Shown here: positions 1-8,584 of the stretch, in pieces
Layout of the letters: every line of letters begins with the position of its first letter
Numbering within the stretch: the first letter of the stretch is position 1
NCBI GenBank assembly: GCA_037968855.1
Contig: JBBKWH010000096.1
Location: 1 to 14,145, forward strand
Length of the DNA: 14,145 nt
DNA from: JBBKWH01 sp037968855
Lineage (GTDB): Bacteria > Pseudomonadota > Gammaproteobacteria > Pseudomonadales > Moraxellaceae
Direction: 5' to 3'
Notes under the pieces: model-generated
The model's database searches: none
Told to the model about the DNA's origin: nothing
What the model saw: only the letters and a program-made list of their open reading frames with translations
Translations under genes and position numbers: made by a program

Positions 1-3000
1 CAAGGCGGTAATAGTCGAGTCGGTGAGGTGGCCTATCCACAAGGCGAGGAACGTAAGGCCATCAATGCCGCGTTTGATCGGGTGTTTCAGGCGATTAAGG
101 CCGAACAGGTGTTTGAAAAAGCGGTGCAGAATGAGTCGCTGATGGATGATTTGTTTGGTTTCATGACCGACAGCTCAGACAGCAGCACCGATGTAATGGA
201 TTTATTTGCACTGCAAGCACAGTTGCAACAGATCAATTTGTATACTGATCCGGTTGCCGCGCTGACCACTTGTATCAGTGCGTGGGACTCAGTACAGAGC
301 TTACGGCAGCACCAACAATTTATAGGAGGTCAACATGTATCAAGTGCCAGCAACGGTTTGGAATCAGATCGCCAAAACGCAGGAAATCCGCAGTCCGACC
401 CTTCAAACCCTAATGGAAATGGGTCAAGAGGAGCTGGATCAAGCGATGCAGGAACACGAGAAACTGCTACTGGACGGGGGACTAACGGAGAACCAAGCCT
501 ACATTTATCAGTTGATGATGCCAATGGTCTCGGAACAGGCAGCAATCAGCAGTTATATCGACCAGATGGGTCGGCAAGACCTGCGAGCAGCTCTACCGGA
601 GATACTGACAGCAGCGGAAGCGGTGGTGATCGGGTCGCAGGATCGTCCGCTGAACAACTCGAAAGAGACCGATCTACTTTATCGCATGTTGTTACAGCTA
701 CAACCCTAGCCGATAAAGTTGTACTACAAGCCGCTGCGCCCACAGAAACCACTTGGGGTAGTCGTGAAAGCATTGATGCAAGCCTGCCAATGCTTTTACC
801 TGAACAACGCGATGACGTACTAAAAGCTGAAACCCGCCTGATTGAGCAGAATCAAAACGGGATTTTGTTCACCAATGGAACAGGCACAGGCAAGACCTAC
901 ACTGGACTTGGTGCAGTGAAGCGGTTTGCAAACGCCGGTCAAAAGAACATCTTGATCGTCACCCTGAATGACAAAATTTGCCGTGATTTTGTGAGCTCTG
1001 GCAAAAACCTTGGTTTGGGTATTCACCAGCTCAAGGGAATTGATGAGCATGGTGGTGATCAGATCATCGTCACCACCTACGCTAATTTTGGGCAGAACAA
1101 AGCGATTGGGCAGCGTGATTGGGACTTGATCATCGTTGACGAGTCTCACACGTTGATGCAAAGCGAAAAAGCCAGCGACACAGCAGCACTGAAGAAACTG
1201 CATGCCCTATCAGGACATCATGCTGGTTTTGATGTGTGGGCGGGTATGCGTTATCCAGATCAAGATCCAAAGCCCACGGCAGTTGACGCTGAAGGTAACA
1301 AGTCGTTCGATCAAGCGGATATGTCAGCTTGGGAAAACTTCAAGAAGCCATTACGTGCTGCGTGGCAGCAAAATTGGATAAAGCAAACTGGCAAGCGTCC
1401 CAAAGTGATTTTTTTATCGGCTACGCCATTTGCTTATGTGCCAACTGTAGATTGGGCTGAGGGTTATTTGTACCACTACACTGAGCCTAGCAGCATGTAT
1501 ACCAATGCCGAAGAGATGCGTGGTTATAGCTATAACTCTGGCGGTAGTCGTGAGCAGTTTTATATGGGTAATTTCGGTTATCGAATGCGCTATAACAAAC
1601 TGACTCGGCCTGATGGCAAAGTGCGTGCTGATGTCATGGAACGCATGTTTGCTGAAAAGCTCAAAAAATCTGGTGCAATGGCAGGGCGAGAGCTATCTGT
1701 TCCATTTGATTATGACCGTAAGTTTGTACTGCTTGAAAGTCGGGTAGGCTCCACAATCGACGAAGGGTTCAAGTGGTTGGATGATTATGAGGATGGCTAT
1801 TTCAGAAGTCTAAAATCCGCATTGATGAAGCGTTTTGATCACCTCAAACGTCAGCGACTACTGGAGGCGATCAAGGCTGAGGATTCAATTGATCAGATTA
1901 GAAAGCACGTCAGTATGGGGCGTAAAATTGTGGTGTTTCACGACTACAACGAAGGTGGCAGTACCAATCCTTTCGTGATGCATGGCCATGAAGACGTTGA
2001 GGTTGATCGTTTAAATGATGAGTTTCAAGCAGAACGGCCTGATTTGATCAATATGCGGTTGGATTTGCCCTCACCGATTGTCAACTTGACCCGCGCGTTT
2101 CCTAAAGCATTGCTGTTTAATGGACGTGTACCCAAGGCGCAGCGCAGTAAAAATGCAGACCTGTTTAACCAAGATGACAGTGGGCATGATGTGATTGTTG
2201 TGCAGTCTGATGCTGGGTCAACAGGGATCAGCTTCCACGATACCACCGGCAAGCACCAGCGGGTCATTATCAACATCGGGATGCCGCAAAAACCTGCCAA
2301 GCTACGGCAAACTGAAGGGCGGATCTATCGGGTCGGTCAGGCTTCTAACGCGATCCATCGTTATATCACCACCGGTACAGACTGGGAGCGTAGTACATTT
2401 GCCAGCAAGATTGCCGAGCGTGCTGAGACCGTCGATAACCTAGCAATGGGTGAGTCTTCGATGAGCAGCATCAAAGACGCGCTGATTGAGGCATATGAGG
2501 CTGCTGAGTATTTTGAGCCGTCGATGTCAGATGGTGTGGGCGGCAAGGCACGCGATGAAGAAAAGGCGCAGCTCACCACGTTATCTGACTTTGACCGTGC
2601 CAAAACGCTGTTTTATGGCAAAGGTAAAAACAAGAAACGTCGCGATCAGCGCGAAGGTGTGGACTGGTATGCAACGGCTGAACCTATTGGCCTGAAGATG
2701 ATGCAGTTTGCTGGTGCAAAAATTGGCGATGATGTACTGGAGCCGTCAGCAGGGGATGGTGCAATTGGGCGGTTTGTACCCAACGGTGCGAATCTCACCA
2801 TGATTGAGCCTTCAGATGCTTTGGCAAGCCGCGCCCAGCTCAACAACACTTCAGCAAACGTAATTGTCAGTGGCTTTGAGTCACATGACATCGTGAATAA
2901 GTACGATACTGTGGTGATGAATCCACCGTTTGGTATTGCAGGAACCACAGCGATTCAGCACGTCGAAAAAGCCCTGAAACATTTGCGCGATCGAGGGCGT

Positions 3001-3519
3001 GTTGTGGCGTTGATTCCGCGCGGTGCGATGGATGAAAAATTGGATGCCTTGCTTGCTGACCCAAGCATGAAAATCTATCACCGAGTGGCCAACATTGAGC
3101 TGCCTGTCAGTGCGTTTGTAAATGCGGGTACAGCGGTGAGAACCCGTATCGTGGTGATTGACCGTTATGACCGACCGGCTGATGTACCTGCTCAAGTAAA
3201 ACGTTTGGATTACTCCAATGCTGATTCAATTGAAGAGCTATTTGATCGGATTGCTGATGCGGACATTCCTGCGCGTAAGCCACGTTGGGATGAGGTTTTG
3301 GCTAAACATGGCATTACCCATACAGTCGAAAAGGGTAAACATTATCTGGAGGGGGAAAACCTCAGAAACCATCGCAGCATGATGTGGACGTTCAACATGC
3401 GTACCAGTAATGGTTCACCTACCGAATGGGTCAGTAAGTCTGTCACGTCGCCTGTGGTGAAGTTTGCTCGCTATCTGGAGGACATGGCCGAATTAGAGGC
3501 GGTAAGAAGACAGGCGTAG
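1..3519 (+). CDS. Large polyvalent SF2 helicase / N6-adenine methyltransferase (5' partial)
   Basis: The frame is open from base 1, so the true start probably lies left of the window. A GTG at 28 is possible but has poor ribosome binding site spacing. Residues below are counted from that GTG. Order: about 100 residues of helical sequence, a Ser/Gly/Asn/Asp-rich linker (about 103-228), an SF2 helicase core with Walker A GTGTGKT (about 284-290), DESH box (371-374), SAT (464-466) and a motif VI-like RQTEGRIYRVGQ (760-771), then a class I methyltransferase with motif I EPSAGDG (from about 905) and motif IV NPPF (965-968), typical of N6-adenine DNA methylases. Helicase-methylase fusions of this type occur in phage and plasmid polyvalent proteins such as P1 DarB, packaged and injected to protect incoming DNA from restriction. 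The helicase and methylase calls are firm; the anti-restriction role is inferred. The linker overlaps another gene at 335-709. The unit ends 54 bases before a strong terminator. Confidence 0.88.
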   Translation, partial: QGGNSRVGEVAYPQGEERKAINAAFDRVFQAIKAEQVFEKAVQNESLMDDLFGFMTDSSDSSTDVMDLFALQAQLQQINLYTDPVAALTTCISAWDSVQSLRQHQQFIGGQHVSSASNGLESDRQNAGNPQSDPSNPNGNGSRGAGSSDAGTRETATGRGTNGEPSLHLSVDDANGLGTGSNQQLYRPDGSARPASSSTGDTDSSGSGGDRVAGSSAEQLERDRSTLSHVVTATTLADKVVLQAAAPTETTWGSRESIDASLPMLLPEQRDDVLKAETRLIEQNQNGILFTNGTGTGKTYTGLGAVKRFANAGQKNILIVTLNDKICRDFVSSGKNLGLGIHQLKGIDEHGGDQIIVTTYANFGQNKAIGQRDWDLIIVDESHTLMQSEKASDTAALKKLHALSGHHAGFDVWAGMRYPDQDPKPTAVDAEGNKSFDQADMSAWENFKKPLRAAWQQNWIKQTGKRPKVIFLSATPFAYVPTVDWAEGYLYHYTEPSSMYTNAEEMRGYSYNSGGSREQFYMGNFGYRMRYNKLTRPDGKVRADVMERMFAEKLKKSGAMAGRELSVPFDYDRKFVLLESRVGSTIDEGFKWLDDYEDGYFRSLKSALMKRFDHLKRQRLLEAIKAEDSIDQIRKHVSMGRKIVVFHDYNEGGSTNPFVMHGHEDVEVDRLNDEFQAERPDLINMRLDLPSPIVNLTRAFPKALLFNGRVPKAQRSKNADLFNQDDSGHDVIVVQSDAGSTGISFHDTTGKHQRVIINIGMPQKPAKLRQTEGRIYRVGQASNAIHRYITTGTDWERSTFASKIAERAETVDNLAMGESSMSSIKDALIEAYEAAEYFEPSMSDGVGGKARDEEKAQLTTLSDFDRAKTLFYGKGKNKKRRDQREGVDWYATAEPIGLKMMQFAGAKIGDDVLEPSAGDGAIGRFVPNGANLTMIEPSDALASRAQLNNTSANVIVSGFESHDIVNKYDTVVMNPPFGIAGTTAIQHVEKALKHLRDRGRVVALIPRGAMDEKLDALLADPSMKIYHRVANIELPVSAFVNAGTAVRTRIVVIDRYDRPADVPAQVKRLDYSNADSIEELFDRIADADIPARKPRWDEVLAKHGITHTVEKGKHYLEGENLRNHRSMMWTFNMRTSNGSPTEWVSKSVTSPVVKFARYLEDMAELEAVRRQA
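335..709 (+). CDS. Overlapping 124-aa helical protein inside the helicase gene
   Basis: This gene lies entirely within the long helicase frame but is read one base later. A near-perfect Shine-Dalgarno AGGAGGT sits at 324-330, five bases before the ATG. The product is a normal-looking, mostly helical acidic protein rich in Leu, Met, Gln and Glu, with no membrane segment or signal peptide. In the overlapping frame the same bases give a low-complexity Ser/Gly/Asn/Thr linker between the N-terminal segment and the helicase domain, so that frame is under little structural constraint. A TAG in this frame (323-325) overlaps the ribosome binding site. I do not recognise the family. It could be an overprinted gene, or an older separate gene over which the upstream frame now reads through into the helicase. 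That it is translated is likely from its ribosome binding site and residue make-up, but this is not proven. Confidence 0.68.
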   Translation: MYQVPATVWNQIAKTQEIRSPTLQTLMEMGQEELDQAMQEHEKLLLDGGLTENQAYIYQLMMPMVSEQAAISSYIDQMGRQDLRAALPEILTAAEAVVIGSQDRPLNNSKETDLLYRMLLQLQP

Positions 3520-3573
3520 TCATTATCACCCGCGCAAACCCACCATCCAACCATCATCACCCACCACACACTA

Positions 3574-3600
3574 GGCCATCGATCATCGGTGGCTTTTTTT
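3574..3600 (+). terminator. Rho-independent terminator after the helicase gene
   Basis: Bases 3575-3593 form an 8-bp hairpin (GCCATCGA pairing with TCGGTGGC, one G-T wobble) with a three-base TCA loop, followed at once by seven T (3594-3600). This is a textbook intrinsic terminator for the + strand helicase unit. The ATG of the next gene is at 3602, so the 3' arm (GGTGG, 3588-3592) also occupies the position of that gene's ribosome binding site. Confidence 0.85.
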
Positions 3601-3601
3601 C

Positions 3602-4432
3602 ATGGCATTGCTCAATCAGCCCGACAACCTCAAGACAGACACGCCTTTTGCCCAAACCAGTCAAACGCAATGGGGCAAGCTGTCCCAAGGCTTGCTGGCT
3701 GAGATATTTCCACTTAAAAAAGTGAACACTGAAGGTGGCAAATTCCACTTTGAGCGAGATGGCCAAGTCTCTGTCATGGCCTTGCTCACCGAAGGACAGA
3801 TTGAGTTCTCCAACAACTACACCACACCTTTTGAGTCAGCCAATCCAGAAACACGTCTGCCAAATATGATGGCCATGATCCAGTCTGGGCAAATGTTAAG
3901 TGGTTTGGCGCAAGCCTTTGGTGGTGGCTATTTTCAAAAAGCTCTAGAAGTGTCTGGCATGTCGGACATCATCGATAAAGGTGCCAAGTTGCTAGAAAGC
4001 CTTGAAGGGCGCACCAGCTTGACCAAAATTAACTCCACCGAGATTTACGTATCAAGCTCCCCCCTAAAGATCCCACTCACTTTAGTGTTGCGTGCATGGG
4101 CAGATGCCAGAACCGAAGTTGAAGATCCCATCGCATTACTTGAAAGCTGGTCACTCCCTGAATATTTGCACGACCAATCCTTGTTGGTGGGCTTGGCCAA
4201 TTCCGGTGGCGATGGGGGAGGCTTTTTAAACAGCATTTGGCCGTCCAAAGTCCCGCCATTTGTGGGTATGAGCTATGCCGGTCGTACGTATAAGCCTTTA
4301 TTGATTGAGTCTTGCAGCTCGCCCTTGGTGGTTGAGCGTGACGAGAATCTAAATCGCCTATTTGCCCAAGTCACCATCAATGTCACATCACGTACAGCAC
4401 TAGACGCCCCTGAGTGGGCAGCCATGAGGTAA
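3602..4432 (+). CDS. Probable baseplate / tail-tube cap protein
   Basis: A 276-residue soluble protein with no signal peptide or membrane segment. The C-terminal half has features seen in baseplate proteins that cap the tail tube of contractile phages (the T4 gp48/gp54 type): a stretch around SSPLKIPLTLVLRAWADA, a long Gly-rich segment, and a closing beta-rich part with VGMSYAGRTYKPLLIE and VTINVTSRTALDAPEW. The assignment rests on this general resemblance and on lying directly upstream of another tail gene and the tail fibre, so it is moderate at best. The ATG at 3602 follows a terminator T-tract by one base and has only GGTGG, inside the hairpin, as ribosome binding site; residues just after the ATG look like real protein, so I keep this start. 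The stop is five bases before the ATG of the next gene. Confidence 0.6.
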   Translation: MALLNQPDNLKTDTPFAQTSQTQWGKLSQGLLAEIFPLKKVNTEGGKFHFERDGQVSVMALLTEGQIEFSNNYTTPFESANPETRLPNMMAMIQSGQMLSGLAQAFGGGYFQKALEVSGMSDIIDKGAKLLESLEGRTSLTKINSTEIYVSSSPLKIPLTLVLRAWADARTEVEDPIALLESWSLPEYLHDQSLLVGLANSGGDGGGFLNSIWPSKVPPFVGMSYAGRTYKPLLIESCSSPLVVERDENLNRLFAQVTINVTSRTALDAPEWAAMR

Positions 4433-4437
4433 TCACT

Positions 4438-5169
4438 ATGCTACGTCGCCATCGGATCGACAGTGGTTCGGTCAATCGTTCTTTGCGTGAACTCACCATC
4501 GGTGAAGCCTTAAACATTGCCCGTATCCCGTTTGCTCAAAACGAACACCGGATCACCGCCTTTTTGTCTGCGGTACTAGAAGATAAGGCTTTGGCGCGGT
4601 CAATGACGGTGCAAGAGCGTTATCACTTGCTGATCGAATACTTGGCGGCAAGTACGGATACGCCTTTATCGGTACCGGTGAACTTTGGGCTGTATCGAAT
4701 GCCCAAAGATCCAAGCAACAGCTGGAAAACATCCACCACAACACCCCACGCTGAGATCCACCAATTGCTTGGCTGGCAAGCAGAATTGCTTGAAGTGGTC
4801 TGTGAGGACGTGGCGGATTGGTTTATTGGATCGTTGGTGCTGCAATGCCAGTTATCCCAATTTACTCCTATGCCTACTGAAGCCGATACACCAGATCAAG
4901 AGCGGCTGGCGGTCCTGCATGCGCGGGTCAAAGCCTTTGAAGCGATGAGCCAATCCGAAGCGGAATCGTTGACCAGTGCATACCTGCAAGCCAACAACGA
5001 GATGGCCTACCACCTCAAAACCAATGTCGATGCCCAAGGGATCACCATCATGCCGGTCAATTCGGTGAAGGGAGGTGCAGACGACGCGCCAGCCCGATTT
5101 CGCCCCGATACCACTTTTGGGTGGCTCGCCCAAAAACTCGGTCGATTTTTGGATCAGCCTGGTGAGTGA
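4438..5169 (+). CDS. Probable phage baseplate / tail assembly protein
   Basis: A 243-residue soluble protein. The start is placed at the ATG at 4438, with GAGG at 4426-4429 just upstream and translational coupling to the previous stop (4430-4432); a GTG at 4414 would add eight residues and overlap that gene. The N-terminus (SLRELTIGEALNIARIP, then an MTVQERYHLLIEYL segment) resembles small T4-like baseplate hub or tail assembly proteins. The middle is helical and acidic; the C-terminus reads FGWLAQKLGRFLDQ. No catalytic motif is visible. The gene lies between a probable baseplate gene and the tail fibre, which supports a structural role. The family name is not certain. The end of the gene overlaps the next reading frame by up to about 95 bases. 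Confidence 0.55.
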   Translation: MLRRHRIDSGSVNRSLRELTIGEALNIARIPFAQNEHRITAFLSAVLEDKALARSMTVQERYHLLIEYLAASTDTPLSVPVNFGLYRMPKDPSNSWKTSTTTPHAEIHQLLGWQAELLEVVCEDVADWFIGSLVLQCQLSQFTPMPTEADTPDQERLAVLHARVKAFEAMSQSEAESLTSAYLQANNEMAYHLKTNVDAQGITIMPVNSVKGGADDAPARFRPDTTFGWLAQKLGRFLDQPGE

Positions 5170-5353
5170 GCTTGGGCAAGATCTGGATTGCGGTTTTGAT
5201 CGTGCTGCTGGTTATGCCGTGAGTTTCCCTGATCTGTACTACCAGTCCAAAGCCTATGAGCAGCTCAAGGAACGACGCAAAGGGGAGCAGCAGTACCGGC
5301 ACGCCATCATCAATCGACTTGATGGCCTGTTATCACGTCCAATTGTTTTATAG
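5075..5353 (+). CDS. Small conserved-looking phage protein overlapping the baseplate gene
   Basis: Up to 92 residues, read in a different frame from the gene it overlaps. The C-terminal two thirds looks strongly protein-like and hydrophilic: a segment DLDCGFDRAAGYAVSFPDLY, then YQSKAYEQLKERRKGEQQYR and a helix ending near INRLDGLL. There is no membrane segment. No ATG is present. The GTG at 5075 sits inside a GGAGGTG sequence, so its ribosome binding site would be too close. A GTG at 5162, overlapping the upstream stop, is an alternative that loses part of the plausible N-terminus. It ends seven bases before the tail-fibre ATG. I do not know its function; the context suggests a tail or virion accessory protein. 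Confidence 0.6.
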   Translation: MQTTRQPDFAPIPLLGGSPKNSVDFWISLVSELGQDLDCGFDRAAGYAVSFPDLYYQSKAYEQLKERRKGEQQYRHAIINRLDGLLSRPIVL

Positions 5354-5360
5354 GTGACGC

Positions 5361-7982
5361 ATGACTAGTTTGAACCATGTACGTGGTGACACCTTCAGCG
5401 TGTTACACACCTTGCAAGCACCTGATCAACAGGCGCGAGATTTAACCGGCTATCAAATCATTGCTGTGCTTGAGCAGCGCAATGGCCAAGCCATAGCGAC
5501 TCTTGAGCTTGAGTTACTAGACCAAGCCACACTGACGGGCCGGTTCTTACTGAAGTCACCGGACAGCAGTACATGGCCGTTGACCCGCTTACGCTACAAG
5601 GTTCGTTTTATTGATCCACAAGGTGTGGTGAGCACCTCTGGATTTATTGATGTCAGGGTTACGCTTGCCCATGAATCTGATTGCTGTGGCAGTAGTGACG
5701 AGCCGATACAAGTCAGTATCTCGCACGAGATCATGATTGCTGAGACGGATCCAGATCAATTGCAGGTTTCTATCGGTACGGTGCTCACCGGTGGAGGGAG
5801 TCAGGCGCTGATCGTCGGCAACTGGGACATGCGCAATGTCTCAGCCTCGGTCTACGAAGTGACCACGGGTTGCGTTGTCGAGAACCAGCAGCTATCGGCA
5901 TTGCCAAGTGTCGACTTGCCTCATATCGATGATCTTGGCCCGTATATCAGTGCAACCGCTGAGTTATCCGCTGATATCAGTATTGGCGTTCCTGCACTGG
6001 CCACTGACCTGTTCTTGTTTGGTCTGCACGATGCAGCGTCGTCAGTCATTGAGCAGGTCAACCAGATTATGACCGGCGTCATGCCAGCAGGATTGCTGAT
6101 GTCCTTGGTGAGCTTTGGCGCGGGTGATTATCAAATCAGTGTATTTGGTGACAGCATGACCAACGTGCCGTCATCTGCTATCAAAGATGGCTTGCTGAAT
6201 ATGCACATTAACGATGGCGTATTGAGCATTGAGGGTGTTGATGACTTTGCCTACAACGTGCCAAACAATTCGATGTTCGGTGTGGTCAGTCTGGTGCAAG
6301 GAGAGGGCACGCCTTCAGATATGACGGTCATCACCAGTGGTCAATCAGCACCGGCCATCCTGCCAAGTGACTGGTTCAACGGTGCTGTCTATCGTGTAAC
6401 GCATGGTGGCCGTTATGCAAATAAAACCACCTTGGCGGGTGATTTTGTCACGGTCATTGATGATGGTGCTGACCTGATCGTGGTGCATGCTGACCTGCCT
6501 ATTGATGTGAGTGCACTCCTTGCCGATGAGCAAGCTGCACGGATGGCAGCAGATGAGACAGAACGTCTGGCTCGCATCAACGCTGATCTGTTGAATCAAG
6601 CTGCACAGCAAACAGCCCTCAATACCGCCATGAGTGCGTTAAGTACCAATGTATATAAGAAGTACGATCACTTTTCGGCATTCCCAGTGATCCATATCGT
6701 CCAGATGACCTCTGAGCCGAGTAGCAGTAATGATGACTATCTATACAATGACGGTGTAACCAATCTTCGAATGAACGATTGGTATATGCTGAATCGTAAA
6801 TTTGATCCGCAAAGTTGGCAGCATACTTATCGATGGCAACATGTTTATCGGTGGAATGGTCTTCAGAACGCATTTGTTGAAGTGCCTGATGCTGAAGTCT
6901 GGCAAGTGATCAACGATAAACCAGTCATATTCAAGGCTAGACATAGCTTGTTTTTAGGCCGTCTATATAAAGATGAGATTGGTTGGATGTACGACATCCA
7001 TAATAGTATCAACTCTAGTGCGGGAAACAACGATACATTTTTATACGGCTTATACCATGACCCTGCCAAACAGTTCACCGGTGGCTATATGTCACTGGAA
7101 CATGTTCAACGCCTACAGGCTGTCGAAAGTCTGGCCCAAGTCAACAATCTCAACTTAGGTGACAAGGCCGATGTGGTTGAGGTAGAGGGCATTGCAGCAC
7201 AGGCAGAAACCAATCGTTTAGCGCTACTCACCAAAGCAGATATTAACGCCTTGGCGACACTCACCACGCTTGTTGGGACTAAAGCCGATCAGTCCTACGT
7301 GAATGATCAAATCGCCAATTTGGTCGGTACCGATGGTCAAGTGCTTGCTGCCATACAAGCCATTGCTGATGAGTTGGCAAACGCTGAAGGCATTCTTGAA
7401 GCGCTCGATCAGACGGTTGCTAACCGGGTGCGCTTTGATGTGGCCACTCAAGCACTAACCTCCCTGCAAAAATACAATGCCCGAACCAATATTGGTGCTG
7501 AAGAAGTAGGCACAGCAGCCATGTTGGTTGCACAGGTCACCGTTGCCAGTATCGGTGCGGCAACTGCTGCACAGGGAGCTAAAGCTGATACTGCTTTGCA
7601 ATCAGGGGATGTTGCACCGGTTGCATTGAGCGGGAATTATGCGGATCTGATTGGCCGGCCAACATTACCAACCAACACCGATGGCCTCAACGAAGGCACA
7701 TCAAACCAGTATTTCACGTCAGCCCGAGTGCGTGCGGCACTGATGACCGGCATCAGCTTTGCGACCGCTACTGCTGTCCTTGCCACAGATGGTTTGTTGG
7801 TGGCCGTAGGCAAGCTGCAAGCCCAGATCAGTGCATTTGCAACAGTTGCACGAACAGGAAGCTACAACGATCTTGCGAACAAACCTGTCATTATTTCAAT
7901 GGTAAGTCTAACCAAAGCGCAATATGACGCATTGACTACCACTGAAAAAAATGATGTGACAAAACTTTATGTGGTGGGGTGA
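5361..7982 (+). CDS. Tail fibre protein with BppU-like N-terminal domain
   Basis: An 873-residue structural protein, the probable receptor-binding fibre. The ATG at 5361 follows a TAGGTG ribosome binding site. The first about 105 residues (RGDTF near residue 9, a DLTGYQI motif, then WPLTRLRYKVRF and V..TSGFIDV) match the beta-sandwich N-terminal domain common in baseplate-attached fibres (BppU type). The middle contains a helical coiled-coil-like stretch (about 385-430, DEQAARMAADETERLARINA). The C-terminal third carries typical fibre shaft repeats: AQGAKADTALQSGDV, SGNYADLIGRPTLP (near 755), then TSNQYFTSARVRAAL and TGSYNDLANKP (near 832). It ends with a short Tyr-rich tail (LTKAQYDALTTTEKNDVTKL) whose codons become AT-richer. 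Its TGA overlaps the region before the next start, so the two fibre genes are coupled. Confidence 0.85.
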   Translation: MTSLNHVRGDTFSVLHTLQAPDQQARDLTGYQIIAVLEQRNGQAIATLELELLDQATLTGRFLLKSPDSSTWPLTRLRYKVRFIDPQGVVSTSGFIDVRVTLAHESDCCGSSDEPIQVSISHEIMIAETDPDQLQVSIGTVLTGGGSQALIVGNWDMRNVSASVYEVTTGCVVENQQLSALPSVDLPHIDDLGPYISATAELSADISIGVPALATDLFLFGLHDAASSVIEQVNQIMTGVMPAGLLMSLVSFGAGDYQISVFGDSMTNVPSSAIKDGLLNMHINDGVLSIEGVDDFAYNVPNNSMFGVVSLVQGEGTPSDMTVITSGQSAPAILPSDWFNGAVYRVTHGGRYANKTTLAGDFVTVIDDGADLIVVHADLPIDVSALLADEQAARMAADETERLARINADLLNQAAQQTALNTAMSALSTNVYKKYDHFSAFPVIHIVQMTSEPSSSNDDYLYNDGVTNLRMNDWYMLNRKFDPQSWQHTYRWQHVYRWNGLQNAFVEVPDAEVWQVINDKPVIFKARHSLFLGRLYKDEIGWMYDIHNSINSSAGNNDTFLYGLYHDPAKQFTGGYMSLEHVQRLQAVESLAQVNNLNLGDKADVVEVEGIAAQAETNRLALLTKADINALATLTTLVGTKADQSYVNDQIANLVGTDGQVLAAIQAIADELANAEGILEALDQTVANRVRFDVATQALTSLQKYNARTNIGAEEVGTAAMLVAQVTVASIGAATAAQGAKADTALQSGDVAPVALSGNYADLIGRPTLPTNTDGLNEGTSNQYFTSARVRAALMTGISFATATAVLATDGLLVAVGKLQAQISAFATVARTGSYNDLANKPVIISMVSLTKAQYDALTTTEKNDVTKLYVVG

Positions 7983-7984
7983 TT

Positions 7985-8578
7985 ATGCTGCCGCCTAACA
8001 AAGTCGTGTTCCACAAAAATGCAATTGTCCAGAGTTTGTATTTAACCAAAAAAACCTATGGTTTGAATCTTTGGCGGTTTAGCGGAGCAGCGCCATTATC
8101 AACTAATTTGTATGGTGCTTGGTCTGAAGAAGTTATTAGCAAAGATAAACAAAGTCAAAAACTAATCTATTCAGCAAAAGGAACTTCTGGTTCAACATCA
8201 TTAAAACAATGGACGGGTATGTCGACGTCACCCACAATGATTTTAACTGAAACGTATACTTTCTCCTGCAAAATAAAATCTTCGCTTAAATTCGTTCGGT
8301 TTTATGTCTATATTTTTGGGCAAGCTAATCCGATTGCTGCTGTAAAGGTTGATGTTAATAATACGACTTTTACTGATGTTATTTTTGAGTCTGTTCAGAC
8401 TAATGGTGTAAATGAAAATGCTTCATATATGGGTGTTGTTTTCATCGGATGGACTATAACTGATTTTTCTAACGTGTCTGATTCATCGTATTTCGTTGGC
8501 CATACTATTGAAGTTAAAGACGTTAAGTTGGAACAGGGTTCACAAAGCCCATATTCCATTAACTCAACCTTGCTGTAA
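7985..8578 (+). CDS. Distal tail-fibre / lectin-like receptor-binding protein
   Basis: A 197-residue soluble protein starting at ATG 7985 with GGGG at 7976-7979 as ribosome binding site; the in-frame GTG at 7979 is less likely. The sequence is beta-rich, and its end (VKDVKLEQGSQSPYS) is the closing strand typical of phage carbohydrate-binding jelly-roll modules (V-K-L-E-x-G ... P-Y-S). The body has the matching pattern of YTFSCKIKSS and VVFIGWTITDF strands. This points to a host-surface sugar-binding tip protein downstream of the fibre. The gene is visibly AT-richer than the fibre, with many TTT, AAT and AAA codons, as expected for exchanged receptor-binding genes. Lectin-like fold: moderately sure. 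Ligand: unknown. Confidence 0.65.
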   Translation: MLPPNKVVFHKNAIVQSLYLTKKTYGLNLWRFSGAAPLSTNLYGAWSEEVISKDKQSQKLIYSAKGTSGSTSLKQWTGMSTSPTMILTETYTFSCKIKSSLKFVRFYVYIFGQANPIAAVKVDVNNTTFTDVIFESVQTNGVNENASYMGVVFIGWTITDFSNVSDSSYFVGHTIEVKDVKLEQGSQSPYSINSTLL

Positions 8579-8584
8579 GTCGCC

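Noticed and set aside
330..773. - strand frames opposite the overlapping-gene region
   Set aside because: Their Pro/Ser/Leu-rich residues arise from the complement of the two + strand frames, and no ribosome binding sites are seen.
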